From Distichodus sexfasciatus (taxonomy: Eukaryota; Chordata; Actinopteri; Characiformes; Distichodontidae): 64,000 nt of DNA. The position numbers and the translations under genes were made by a program. Below are positions 39,101 to 44,880 of this stretch, in pieces. The DNA is taken from NCBI GenBank assembly GCA_032718565.1, contig JAVGVS010000304.1:310001-374000 (forward strand), given 5' to 3'. The first letter of the stretch is position 1. Every line of letters starts with the position of its first letter. The notes under the pieces are model-generated. The model worked only from the letters and a program-made list of their open reading frames with translations, had not been told where the DNA came from and did no database searches.

Positions 39101-42100
39101 CCACAAAAGAGAATGGTTTTAAGCAGGAAAAAGCTAAACAGACATATATAAAGAAATATCAGACAAAAATTGACAAATTACAAAAACTGTCTTTGTTCTC
39201 ATTGAGCACAATTAAAAAACTCCCAAGAAATCTGTTCATACATGATCGGAAGACCAATGCAGAAATCATAATAAGAGAGAAATCATAATAACCCCCTGTT
39301 ATTAATGTTAACATTAGAGGTCGACCTCTAAGATAATAACCTGGAGAAAGAAATCAAAATATCCACAAACGTGATGATTCTTTGTTTCATAAGGGTAGTG
39401 GGATCCTAGTGGTAGAAGACTGACAACTTCTTAGAACAAGAAGTTGTAAGTTCAAATCCAGCTACATCCTACCCCAAATATTACTAGGCTTGAGCCCTGG
39501 AGCAAGAACCTTATGCCCAAATTTTTCCATAGGGACTGTCCCTGTAATTGGGCAAGGGTAGTCGCTCTGGATAAGGCCATCTGATAAACGCTGTAAATGA
39601 TCGCTTGATTGTGTGAATGGATAACTGAATAGAGGAACAGACTGTGAATAACTTAATTTATTTACTTCAGAAATGATACAGAAAATCAACAATTACAAGC
39701 TCCAGTTCCAAATGCAAATACAACATACTACATGCTTTGAAAGAAAAGGATCGGGCTTGAAAATGTCTGTTAACCATACCCGGCTTGGATCAAGCACAAG
39801 TTCTGTACAGGTGGAGTGTATGGAAGCAGCGCACAGACAAGCCATGTTTGAGACTGTCTGTACAAGGTACTCTTTGTTAGAGAAATACAAAAAAAGGTTC
39901 CAGTTCCAGAAGTGGAAGAAGAGACAACACTTCCTTTCCCAGAACAATCCATCTCCCAAGCCTGACAAGTCCCTCTGCTATATTTACCCAACCAGAACTG
40001 CAGATGATATACTTACAGCTGCACGCTGCTGCCGTACGGCACATGCTGCTGCCAATCACAAGGCTAGTACAGGGGAGAGTGAGTGAGAGAGAGAGAGAGA
40101 ACAGAACCTTTATCGAGACAACGAAAGTGGTCAGGAAACCACAGGGGATAGTCCAAATTTCCTTTGGCGAACGTTTTGTAGGCTGAGAAGATAAAACAGG
40201 CGCAATGTGAACTGAATTAATGGACTCTCATGCAGCAGATAACTGGAAAAACTACAGCCCACCCAACATTACTCACAAGAAATTAAACTACGATGAAACA
40301 AAATATTAATAAAAATAATCTTAAACCTATTGTTCCAATAGTCCACTCTTCTTTAGTCGACTAAGAATGTAGGTCTTGACCTAAGCATGAGACTTTAGAC
40401 CAAAGAGCTTATTTAAGGCCCAAAATAGTGCACCCAATACAGCAAATCTTTAAACCAAAATATATAATTAGAACGCATAACAGGGCAATAGGGTTTCGGC
40501 TGAGCCAATAAAATGTTTTCAGATCTTCCTCTCAAACCAGGCCAAATAACACACAGAGCATCAAACTGCCATGAAAAGCCCTTTGGGAAAGTATATTCTT
40601 CTAAACCCATAAGTGTTTGTCCACCATACTAGTTTATAGGACATCATATTCAGGGTACAATTCACTAAATGTGTCAGAACTGAGAGAATTCTAGCAAATA
40701 TTTGCATTGTTCATCAAACTTATGCAGGTTATTTAAGATTTTCCTACTTCAAACAGAACAATGAACTAACATAGCTGGTGTTGGGAGTGTTCAGTAAAGG
40801 AGGGGTTTGGGGTAAAAAAGCACAATGGATTCCTCCCAAGTTCCAGACACAGGCGCTGCTGTCCATCTAACAGTACTCCCAAGAGATGAGAGAGGGGGGG
40901 GGACCAGGACTCAGGGAGGGGGGGAGAGAGAGAGAGGGAGAAAGAACTTCCTGGGCACACACTCGACATCCCACAGACTCATTCCATCCCTTTAACTCTC
41001 TCGTTACTTCTCCTGCACTGGTTGCTTACACTGAGGTAGCCAGGTGGGCTAAAATGTCTGATTAACCATCAAATCACTCTCCTCATGTATACAGAAAGAG
41101 TCTGATGCACAAGAACCAAGACACAAAATGGAAAAATCTTAAGAGTTATACTGCAAGTAAATCAGCTAGCAAATAACAGGAACATTACATTTTCTGGTAT
41201 TTCAATGAGCAGCTAGTAATATGTTGTAATATTGAGTTAATATTAAGTTCCTAATATATTACATTTCTGAAAGTTTTTCCGTTTTAGTTTCAACCTTCCT
41301 GAAAAAAAGTTTTATTTAAATGGAGTTATTTTGTCAGCTCATAAGAATCCAGAATGCAGTCACTCAAATCTGTTCAACTCCTTGGTCATCTACATCTACT
41401 ATGCTGACATTAGATGACATGCATCTAGGTTACACTAAGTAGAAGTTCTGGTTATGGTTATGTTTTTGCGCCAATACAGGGTAGTTGAATCGGTTCATGG
41501 GTAAGTTGTGTTCTCACTGCAAAAGAACCATCCCATGGAATGACTGCAAGCATTCTGAGACCACCCTCTCCAAGTGATCTCAGCCTGGTTAATTTGTTCT
41601 GGTACGGAGTACATTTGCTGTGTTCACACACGTCCAAACAAACCGCTCCCGGGGAGAAACGTTTCTGGTAATGGAAGAACAAGCTACGTATGAAAGCACC
41701 CTAAGTCACATGGTGGTTTTAAACTCCCAAATCTAAAATATGATTTTTGGCCTACACAAATAAAGTCCTTAGTAGTGTGGATTCAGGATTTTTCAAATAC
41801 AAACTGGCTCAACACTGAAAGAAATTAGGTTCAATGCCATTACAGGCCTTGCCATTTCTAGACAATTATGTTCAAAAAACTCCAATGAGTTAATAAGCAA
41901 GTGCTACACTAAAGACTTGGAATCAAATTCTTAAGGACTGCCTTAAGAAATTTCTAATCTAATATTGAATATATAGCAAAGAAAAATCTAATATTGAATA
42001 TACAGTACAAAGCACTTCATACACTCACACTTAAACACAGGTTTCAGAAAATGGTGAACATATAGACTCACTAATTTATACCATCTCCAAAAGGACAGGT

Positions 42101-44873
42101 GCCTCAAATCATTTGATTAGTTAAAAGAGGAATTTAAGTTTCACAACACAGAGTTCTCCAGATATTTACAGCTAAGACACTACTTAACAAAGCATGTAGA
42201 ATGGAATAACGAGAGTAATAACGTGATCCACACCTGAAATTGTAGCTAAAATGAGACTGACAAACTCAAACAAGTGTTGGAGACTTTGTTGTACACAAAT
42301 ATCCAATCATACGCATGTGTTTTGAATTTGCCCTAAATTAAAGATGTTCTGGGAGAATGTGTTTGCAAACCCTAAAAGAAATATTAAATCAGAACTTTCT
42401 AAAAGATCAAAAAACGCTGATATTGGGAGTGATGCCAAATAGCGTGGGGAAGAGTCGAAAATATGTTTTATAAATATTGTAACAGCAGCAACTTACTGTA
42501 TTACTATTAAATGGCTGCAATCTGATCCTCCAACATACAGTTTGGAGATAGGAAAGTACAGGGAATTTATCAGACGGAACTAATAACACTCTTTGATACT
42601 CAAAACACACTTCACACTCCATTTGGGTTTCATTTACAATTCACAACTAAGCTTTAATCTATAAAATCTGTGAATCAATGATGAAATCAGCTTTCTGAGT
42701 ATTATGCCATACAAGCATAGCAACTATGCTCCATGTGTCTTAGCAGAATAAAAGTCTTCTTAAAAAAACTTGGAAACACCACCATTTCTCATCACTGGTC
42801 GTCATGGTCTAATGCTCTGCCAGAGCTGTTTCCTGCACCAGCACCACCCAAACCAGTTACATAACAGTTAGGGTGTCTGTACTGTGATTGAAAGGTCACC
42901 AGTTTGAATCCTTGACCGGTAAACGTACCACTGAGCCACTCATGAGCAAGGTTCTGTCCTCAAGCACTGCTCCGCTGACATCGCCCATGTCAGGTGCTCA
43001 CTGCTCCTTCACAGATGGGTCAAATGCAGATGTCACATTTCGTTTTGTTTGTGTGTTCACAATGACAAATAATCACTCACTTTCACCTACACTACTAATT
43101 AGCATCAGGTGTCCTGTGGTTGGGCAAAGCCTCAATCTGTGCAGAGCTTTGGCCCATAAGATCCAGAGTTGAGAAACAATGTGTTACATTGTAAAAAAAA
43201 AAAAAAAAGGATTTTTGCATGAAAAAAACAGAACAGAGAGGGCATCGTTATAAATTAGATTTGTGGCAGGTTGTAGGCACAAACTGAAAGTTTGTAGTAC
43301 TCCTAAACGACATTTCATTTTGTATTCTATTTTTGTAAGGTTATAAAACAAAATATTCTCAAAACATCACATATTTAATCACTTTAATTTTTATATTCTG
43401 AAAAATTTCCCCATTATGACCAATGAACGTAGAATGAGAAAGAAATCTTATCATATTAAATAGAGGAACACTTGCACTAGACTGCATAACATTTACTTTG
43501 GAAGTCCTGTTCATTATGAGGCATTTAGATAACTAAATGAACAAACACTGAGAGAGTTTCTATGGGACCTCCCAAAATCAAGAGAGGTCTAAAAATCCAA
43601 CAATAAGGCCTGGGAGGATAATATTGACTAACTTGAAAATGCCATCATATTTCTCAGAGGATATTATGCACATCTGATTAAATTTGATTTAAACAGTGAT
43701 GTAGCCAGGAGAGTGGGGGGCACTTCTGTAAATGTTAAATAGGCAGACATGCTTAAAAAGGTGTCACGAATACAGCCATATAGTCCCAAGAAACTGCTTA
43801 GAAGTCATTTTGTATCTCCTTGTTGGTGATCAAATTTAAAATGCTAGTAAAAAAAAAAAAAAAAATGTAAGTGAAACCATCTCAAAAACCCATCACATGT
43901 CAGGTGAAGACAGGTAAACAAATCACATTTTGTACAGTAAGAAAACATGGAATACTTTGATACTGTTAATCGAAAATTGCATTTAAGAATACCTCTGATA
44001 TTATTTAGGGTCTCCTTCAGTTGACTGAAGCTGTTCAGAAGTGGATCCTGTTCTTCATCCTGTCCACATAGAGCAGAATCAGTCATTTGGTTCAGAAAGC
44101 ATTTGGTTATAACCCAAAACTGTGCTATTCAAACAATTTCTTCCCTTTGAAAATACCAAAATCAGGACACAATTATTATTTGTGTCTATATTTTACCAGA
44201 CGAAAAACTGCATTTTGCTTGCTTATGTAACAACCGCCAAACATGTGAACTTAAGGGGGCCATAGTATAATGATTTAACAGTTTTAATTTCAACAGAGGC
44301 ATTTAATATTTTATGGACAAGAACAGTGAGCGAGAGCAAACAGCACAGAGAGGAGCGACAGCAGTGGGGCCACAGTAGCATATCTTGTAATTACTTAATA
44401 TTGGTGATGTTCAAAATTAAACTCATACTGATAATCAGCAAAATGTCTTGTATCGCCCCTGATGATCTGTAAGTATACATGTTAAGGGTCGACAGATTAT
44501 TAGGCCTGTCCACAACGCTGTACACAATCTAAGATTTAAAACACGTAGGTGAGTAACACACATAACATTAGGAAGGAATAAGTGACACTCCCATAGTTTT
44601 TGAAGTGCTGAGCAACTCTAAAAAATGTGTAATGTACTTGTCAAATTCTTTTAAAAAATTACATTCAGATCAAACCAGTTGCAAAAGTTCCTCTGCAGTA
44701 TCAATCACAATACTGCCTATTCTGTTTTTTTTCAGCAAGCTCCACTTTCCCAAAAGTCAGACTACAGGTAAACTTACTAGTGGAGTGTGAGTACTCCATC
44801 TGGAGTTCCTCTTGATAGCACCAGCTACCGCTGAAATCTCGCCTTGAACAATGTATATATTCTTGTCCACCAT
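100..44873 (-). CDS. gbf1: gbf1, Golgi brefeldin A-resistant ARF-GEF 1, 5' half (18 coding exons, partial)
   Basis: GBF1 is a large exchange factor that loads GTP onto class I/II ARF proteins at the cis-Golgi and ER-Golgi intermediate compartment, which allows COPI coat recruitment. I joined the segments 44873-44778, 44059-43993, 14164-14033, 10221-10103, 9972-9864, 9475-9415, 7800-7746, 5194-5050, 4464-4247, 4089-3921, 3120-2909, 2815-2717, 2605-2411, 2045-1853, 1746-1606, 1070-982, 846-644 and 223-100. Every junction is GT-AG, phases agree throughout, and 2,427 nt give 809 codons without a stop. The order is DCB region (about 1-215), a low-complexity Ser/Thr linker (about 235-390), HUS region (about 391-560) with HUS box NYDCD at 539-543, and Sec7 from about 701 with the catalytic glutamate E793 in LPGEAPV. 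The human protein is about 1,860 residues, so roughly 55 percent lies beyond base 1. Identity rests on close match to remembered human GBF1 over nearly every exon; BIG1/2 and cytohesins lack this N-terminus. Confidence 0.96.
224..643 (-). other. gbf1: gbf1 intron 18
   Basis: Non-coding, AT-rich, with an A tract near 278-292. I see no element or conserved block in it. Confidence 0.85.
644..846 (-). CDS. gbf1: gbf1 exon 18, start of Sec7, residues 701-767
   Basis: LLITGTEQFNQKPKKGIQFL opens the Sec7 domain, followed by the conserved AQWLRENPRLDKKMIGEF and SDRKNMDLL segments. The acceptor is GTGTTTTAG and the donor CAA/GTGAGA. Two bases carry over and complete Asn768, where human has Ser. Confidence 0.95.
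982..1070 (-). CDS. gbf1: gbf1 exon 17, residues 671-700
   Basis: This exon encodes AEKKIPKKPQRFSSCLPDSQ and then ELMDIKNKKK, the conserved lysine-rich lead-in to Sec7. The acceptor is TGTTTCAG and the donor AAG/GTGACC. Confidence 0.92.
1071..1605 (-). other. gbf1: gbf1 intron 16
   Basis: Intronic sequence. The only notable content is the trinucleotide and tetranucleotide repeats next to the exon 16 donor (1546-1601). Confidence 0.85.
1546..1601. repeat. (ACT)n and (GAAT)n microsatellites
   Basis: About seven ACT units, then four to five GAAT-type units, ending 5 bp from the gbf1 exon 16 donor. Confidence 0.9.
1606..1746 (-). CDS. gbf1: gbf1 exon 16, variable linker, residues 624-670
   Basis: The exon joins in phase between exons 15 and 17 and stays open, ending GRQDQEENDS. 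It has little recognisable similarity to human, where this HUS-Sec7 linker is also variable. The acceptor is TTTCTGTAG and the donor CAG/GTACTT. A CTA/GAAT microsatellite lies just downstream in the intron. Confidence 0.8.
1853..2045 (-). CDS. gbf1: gbf1 exon 15, residues 560-623
   Basis: This exon starts NAFPVSGQLYTTHLLSLEAL and continues through SIEAHCQAKV, then becomes a Glu/Ser-rich variable linker. The acceptor is TTTGCAG and the donor CAG/GTATGA. Confidence 0.94.
2046..2410 (-). other. gbf1: gbf1 intron 14
   Basis: AT-rich intron with nothing recognisable besides the splice sites. Confidence 0.85.
2411..2605 (-). CDS. gbf1: gbf1 exon 14, HUS box, residues 495-559
   Basis: This exon encodes KMPYEMKEMALEAIVQLWRI and then ELYINYDCDFYCSNLFEDL. 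NYDCD (539-543) is the HUS box shared by large ARF-GEFs and contacts the DCB domain. The acceptor is TCCTGCAG and the donor AAG/GTGATC, phase 0 at both ends. The protein is nearly invariant against human. Confidence 0.96.
2717..2815 (-). CDS. gbf1: gbf1 exon 13, residues 462-494
   Basis: A 99-nt exon encoding LLSVDRMNLYAASIRVCFLL then FESMRGHLKFQLE. It has no in-frame ATG at its start, so it is easy to miss. The acceptor is TACTGTAG and the donor GAA/GTGCGT; the donor is somewhat weak. It fills exactly the gap between exons 12 and 14 in the human protein. Confidence 0.9.
2909..3120 (-). CDS. gbf1: gbf1 exon 12, residues 391-461
   Basis: The start of the HUS region, with LIPYGLPCLRELFRFLISL, TNPHDRHNSDV and a hydrophobic helix series ending CRHLIQ. 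The acceptor is CCCTCAG and the donor CAG/GTTGTT, ending in phase 0. Conservation with human is strong. Confidence 0.95.
3121..3920 (-). other. gbf1: gbf1 intron 11
   Basis: Intron with a GT-rich degenerate microsatellite (3533-3572). Near 3780-3820 is a stretch reading GATCCGGCGCTATACAAAAA followed by A/T-rich direct repeats, which resembles the 3' end of a fish retroelement (low confidence). Confidence 0.75.
3921..4089 (-). CDS. gbf1: gbf1 exon 11, residues 335-390
   Basis: This exon carries HSASVESIPEVLED and ASVHDMDYVNPRGVRFTQS, two conserved islands just ahead of HUS. The acceptor is GTTTGCAG and the donor AGG/GTATGC; one base carries over to complete a glycine. Confidence 0.94.
4247..4464 (-). 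CDS. gbf1: gbf1 exon 10, residues 262-334
   Basis: A Ser/Thr/Gly-rich linker exon starting DGVPFIEQQGGGS, with the conserved island SKEDLTDLEQ that anchors the frame against human GBF1. The acceptor is GCTTGCAG and the donor CAG/GTAGAA, ending in phase 0. Most of it is expected to be disordered. Confidence 0.9.
4465..5049 (-). other. gbf1: gbf1 intron 9
   Basis: Intronic; an open frame extends past exon 10 into it but lacks protein similarity. Nothing else recognised. Confidence 0.85.
5050..5194 (-). CDS. gbf1: gbf1 exon 9, residues 214-261
   Basis: LKMRAGGMSESSKWKKQKRS opens a basic stretch, followed by a Ser/Gln-rich linker with little similarity to human. The acceptor is TTTTCCAG and the donor CAG/GTAGAC. 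This begins the poorly conserved DCB-HUS linker, probably disordered and phosphorylated. Confidence 0.93.
5791..5858. repeat. purine-rich GA/GGGA tract
   Basis: Imperfect (GA)n/(GGGA)n, all purine on the plus strand apart from a few interruptions. Confidence 0.9.
6064..6112. repeat. (CAGA)n-(CA)n compound microsatellite
   Basis: About five CAGA units passing into about fourteen CA units in gbf1 intron 8. Confidence 0.95.
7746..7800 (-). CDS. gbf1: gbf1 exon 8, residues 195-213
   Basis: A 55-nt exon encoding RLPQFKEEAKSVVGTNMKK, matching the human LPQFKEE...VGTNMKK segment at the end of DCB. The acceptor is CTCTACAG and the donor AAG/GTAAAT. Confidence 0.94.
7801..9414 (-). other. gbf1: gbf1 intron 7
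   Basis: A 1.6-kb intron. Bases 8060-8410 and 8860-9370 are compositionally balanced, non-repetitive and unlike the flanking AT-rich intron, so they are candidate conserved non-coding DNA. A CT tract (8414-8434) and a CA tract (8438-8463) lie between them. Confidence 0.75.
8414..8463. repeat. (CT)n and (CA)n microsatellites
   Basis: CT at 8414-8434 and CA, interrupted by GT/GC, at 8438-8463. Confidence 0.92.
9415..9475 (-). CDS. gbf1: gbf1 exon 7, residues 175-194
   Basis: A short exon encoding ELLRKSAEHTLVDMVQLLFS. The acceptor is CTCCACAG and the donor CAG/GTAACC; two bases carry over and complete an arginine in exon 8. Confidence 0.94.
9476..9863 (-). other. gbf1: gbf1 intron 6
   Basis: Short intron with a GA dinucleotide tract (9492-9510) near the exon 7 acceptor and a GC-richer stretch to about 9690. 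No further feature seen. Confidence 0.8.
9864..9972 (-). CDS. gbf1: gbf1 exon 6, residues 139-174
   Basis: This exon encodes VLRTLLLTPVGAHLTNESVC and then a segment ending FEMRLS, an all-helical DCB segment. The acceptor is TTTCCAG and the donor GCG/GTGAGC; one base carries over. Confidence 0.95.
10103..10221 (-). CDS. gbf1: gbf1 exon 5, residues 99-138
   Basis: The translation includes ENMADAVTHARFVGTDPASD and ends VLMKILQ, near-identical to the human DCB core. The acceptor is GTCTACAG and the donor CAG/GTAATA, ending in phase 0. Confidence 0.95.
12903..12927. repeat. (GT)n microsatellite
   Basis: Twelve uninterrupted TG units. Confidence 0.95.
13291..13304 (+). promoter_or_regulatory. RFX X-box-like motif in gbf1 intron 4
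   Basis: GTTGCCATAGAAAC is an imperfect inverted repeat close to the RFX consensus GTTGCCATGGAAAC. It is a motif match only. Confidence 0.4.
14033..14164 (-). CDS. gbf1: gbf1 exon 4, residues 55-98
   Basis: This exon encodes DLSEVEPNVFLRPFLEVV and continues through SEDTTGPITGLALTSVNKF, a highly conserved DCB block. The acceptor is TTTTTCAG and the donor TAG/GTAATT. It lies about 30 kb from exon 3, but phase and protein order join exactly. Confidence 0.95.
16754..17348. mobile_element. degenerate hAT-like element
   Basis: The left end is TAGTGCTGGGTGATATGG and the right end read inward about TAAATGTTGGGTGATAAAA, resembling the ends of the 28.8-kb element with C-to-T type changes. I see no clear target duplication, so the boundaries are approximate and the copy is probably old. 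Confidence 0.6.
17426..17445. repeat. (GT)n microsatellite
   Basis: Ten uninterrupted units in gbf1 intron 3, shortly after the hAT-like element. Confidence 0.93.
20892..20925 (+). other. G-quadruplex-forming sequence
   Basis: G4-A-G6-A-G6-A-G3-CAGA-G6: five G-runs, three of the loops a single A, on the plus strand. Confidence 0.75.
21665..21845. repeat. possible degenerate SINE
   Basis: CTCTGCCACTGCTGGGCCCT (21789-21808) resembles the central domain of fish tRNA-derived SINEs, and the preceding bases have SINE-like composition. Neither end nor pol III box is convincing. Confidence 0.3.
22040..22450 (+). repeat. dispersed repeat copy 1, no terminal repeats found
   Basis: It aligns by eye to 27235-27640 and 30020-30250: GATCAAT...GAAAATGAAA...ATACTGAAG, then GAACTACATTTCCCACA, a CGTCCGGAATAAAC-like block, TTATTTATCAGCTAAAATAT and GACTGAACTGGAA. 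The copies have diverged considerably. Confidence 0.75.
25858..26040 (-). mobile_element. LINE 3' end, inverted copy
   Basis: On the minus strand this matches the end of the 26.3-27.2 kb LINE: ATTGTTTATTCCATGTG, GAGCCACGTCGTCTCGTCTC, CTGTACAGTATATAGCAGAG, then ACAATAAAGTTTACTTTGAC with the same tail. It gives two oppositely oriented copies of one family within 1.3 kb. Confidence 0.8.
26126..26215 (+). mobile_element. hAT-like terminus remnant with GCCGATACC repeats
   Basis: TAGAGATGGGCCGATACC is followed by repeated CCGATACC units (26152, 26182), the arrangement typical of the subterminal region of some fish hAT-like elements. The opposite end was not found; a LINE fragment follows within 120 bp. 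Confidence 0.5.
26345..27165 (+). mobile_element. 5'-truncated LINE, 3' end (L2/CR1-like non-LTR retrotransposon)
   Basis: Bases 26345-26485 read as the C-terminus of a LINE ORF2 (ILPSGRRFRSIRSRSSRMRD then SFFPQAIRLLNSLP, stop), a sequence style typical of L2/CR1-like reverse transcriptase ends. A 3' UTR follows and ends GACAATAAAGTTGACTTTGA with a short TTTGAC tandem tail. Target-primed reverse transcription explains the 5' truncation. It contains an internal duplication (26600-26855). Confidence 0.75.
26600..26855 (+). repeat. imperfect tandem duplication of about 120 bp in the LINE 3' UTR
   Basis: The series TGTTTGCACATACACTGAAA, CATTGTAC, AATAG, ATATAGTATCTGTC, TATTATAAC, CTACCTC, GCACA and GTAAAATGTCA recurs almost in the same order at about 26627-26722 and 26742-26842. 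Confidence 0.8.
27235..27845 (+). repeat. dispersed repeat copy 2
   Basis: It shares with copies 1 and 3 the blocks GAACTACATTTCCCAC, CGTTCCAGAATAAAC, TTATTTATCAGCTAAAATAT and GACCGAACTGGA. The right side ends with ATCGTTTCAGCTCTA, which resembles another hAT terminus. It lies immediately after the LINE tail at 27165. Confidence 0.75.
27906..28022 (-). repeat. inverted fragment of the 30.5-kb element terminus
   Basis: Read on the minus strand, it runs in parallel with 30395-30510: GTCTGTTTAACATTAATGT, GGATTTGTACTC, ATATTCACAATATA, GGAACAAGCTG and GTATATTCGATAT. It is therefore a second, inverted copy of that terminus about 2.5 kb away. Confidence 0.8.
28799..29847. mobile_element. non-autonomous hAT-type DNA transposon, 1,049 bp, with 8-bp TSD
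   Basis: The left end reads TAGTGCTGGGCGATA and the right end, read inward on the other strand, TAGAGCTGGGCGATA: terminal inverted repeats differing at one of 15 positions. The element is flanked by a perfect 8-bp duplication, CGTGAGGC, at 28791-28798 and 29848-29855. An 8-bp target duplication is the hallmark of the hAT superfamily. No transposase frame is present inside; both ends are rich in ATCG/GATA subterminal repeats. It is intact enough to suggest fairly recent insertion. Confidence 0.9.
29936..30516. mobile_element. second non-autonomous hAT-type element, 581 bp
   Basis: The left end is TAGGGCTGGGCAATATGG; the right end read inward is TAGGGGTGGGCGATATATCG. It is flanked by TTGAAGAG (29928-29935) and TTGCAGAG (30517-30524), an 8-bp duplication with one mismatch. 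The interior (30015-30250) belongs to the repeat family also seen at 22040 and 27235. It lies only 88 bp from the previous element. Confidence 0.85.
31052..31073. repeat. (GA)n microsatellite
   Basis: Eleven GA units. Confidence 0.93.
33333..33380 (+). other. G-quadruplex-forming sequence
   Basis: G7-T-G3-T-G7-AGT-G3, followed by further G3-G5 runs: at least four G-runs with loops of 1-3 nt on the plus strand in gbf1 intron 3. Confidence 0.75.
33583..33603. repeat. (GT)n microsatellite
   Basis: Ten GT units, continuing into GCGCACAC. Confidence 0.93.
34257..34335 (+). mobile_element. SINE-like repeat, family B, 3' fragment
   Basis: TTCGTTGTGGTGCACCGCGTGCTGTG leads into TTCACAATGACAAATAACCA and CTCAC, matching the tails of the two longer copies. 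It is truncated at the 5' side. Confidence 0.6.
39395..39600 (+). mobile_element. tRNA-derived SINE, V-SINE-like
   Basis: An A-box-like segment (TCCTAGTGGTAG near 39404-39415) and a B box GTTCAAATC at 39450-39458 give the pol III promoter. The 3' part GTCGCTCTGGATAAG at 39561-39575, followed by a CATCTGATAAACGCTGTAAATG-type end, is the region known to be conserved in fish V-SINEs. Confidence 0.75.
42859..43088 (+). mobile_element. SINE-like repeat, family B, copy 1
   Basis: It has a B-box-like GTTTGAATC (42902-42910), a body ending CACAGATGGGTCAAATGCAG and CACATTTCGTTTTG, and a tail TTCACAATGACAAATAATCA with short TCAC repeats. The same blocks recur at 45119-45365 and, as a tail only, at 34257-34335. 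Confidence 0.65.
43993..44059 (-). CDS. gbf1: gbf1 exon 3, residues 33-54
   Basis: DEEQDPLLNSFSQLKE is recognisable as the second DCB segment of GBF1. The acceptor is GGACAG and the donor GAG/GTATTC; one base carries over to the next exon. It is followed by the roughly 30-kb intron 3. Confidence 0.93.
44060..44777 (-). other. gbf1: gbf1 intron 2
   Basis: A 718-bp intron. Unique-looking AT-rich sequence with no identified element. Confidence 0.85.
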
Positions 44874-44880
44874 AGTGAAT
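44778..44880 (-). CDS. gbf1: gbf1 exon 2, start codon, residues 1-32
   Basis: The acceptor TCCTGCAG precedes 7 nt of 5' UTR and the ATG at 44873-44871. Context is strong, with A at -3 and G at +4. The product starts MVDKNIYIVQGEIS and ends TPL before the donor GTAAGT. It closely matches the human GBF1 N-terminus and begins the DCB dimerisation domain. Phase is 0 at the 3' end. Confidence 0.95.

Larger units (their letters stand above)
30525..43992 (-). other. gbf1: gbf1 intron 3, exon-3-proximal part
   Basis: No exon is supported. Bases 30600-31020, 32040-32240, 32790-33300, 33500-33840, 35150-35660, 37620-38020 and 38500-38990 are balanced, non-repetitive blocks that could be conserved non-coding DNA. 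Between them the sequence is AT-rich with SINE pieces at 34257-34335, 39395-39600 and 42859-43088, plus G-rich tracts at 33333-33380 and 40890-40926. Confidence 0.75.

Noticed and set aside
39395..39600. tRNA gene
   Set aside because: A and B boxes are present, but the sequence has a SINE body and tail and no tRNA cloverleaf I could complete.
39673..40086. 137-codon plus-strand open frame
   Set aside because: Its start adjoins the SINE at 39395-39600; there is no domain and overlapping frames on the other strand are equally long.
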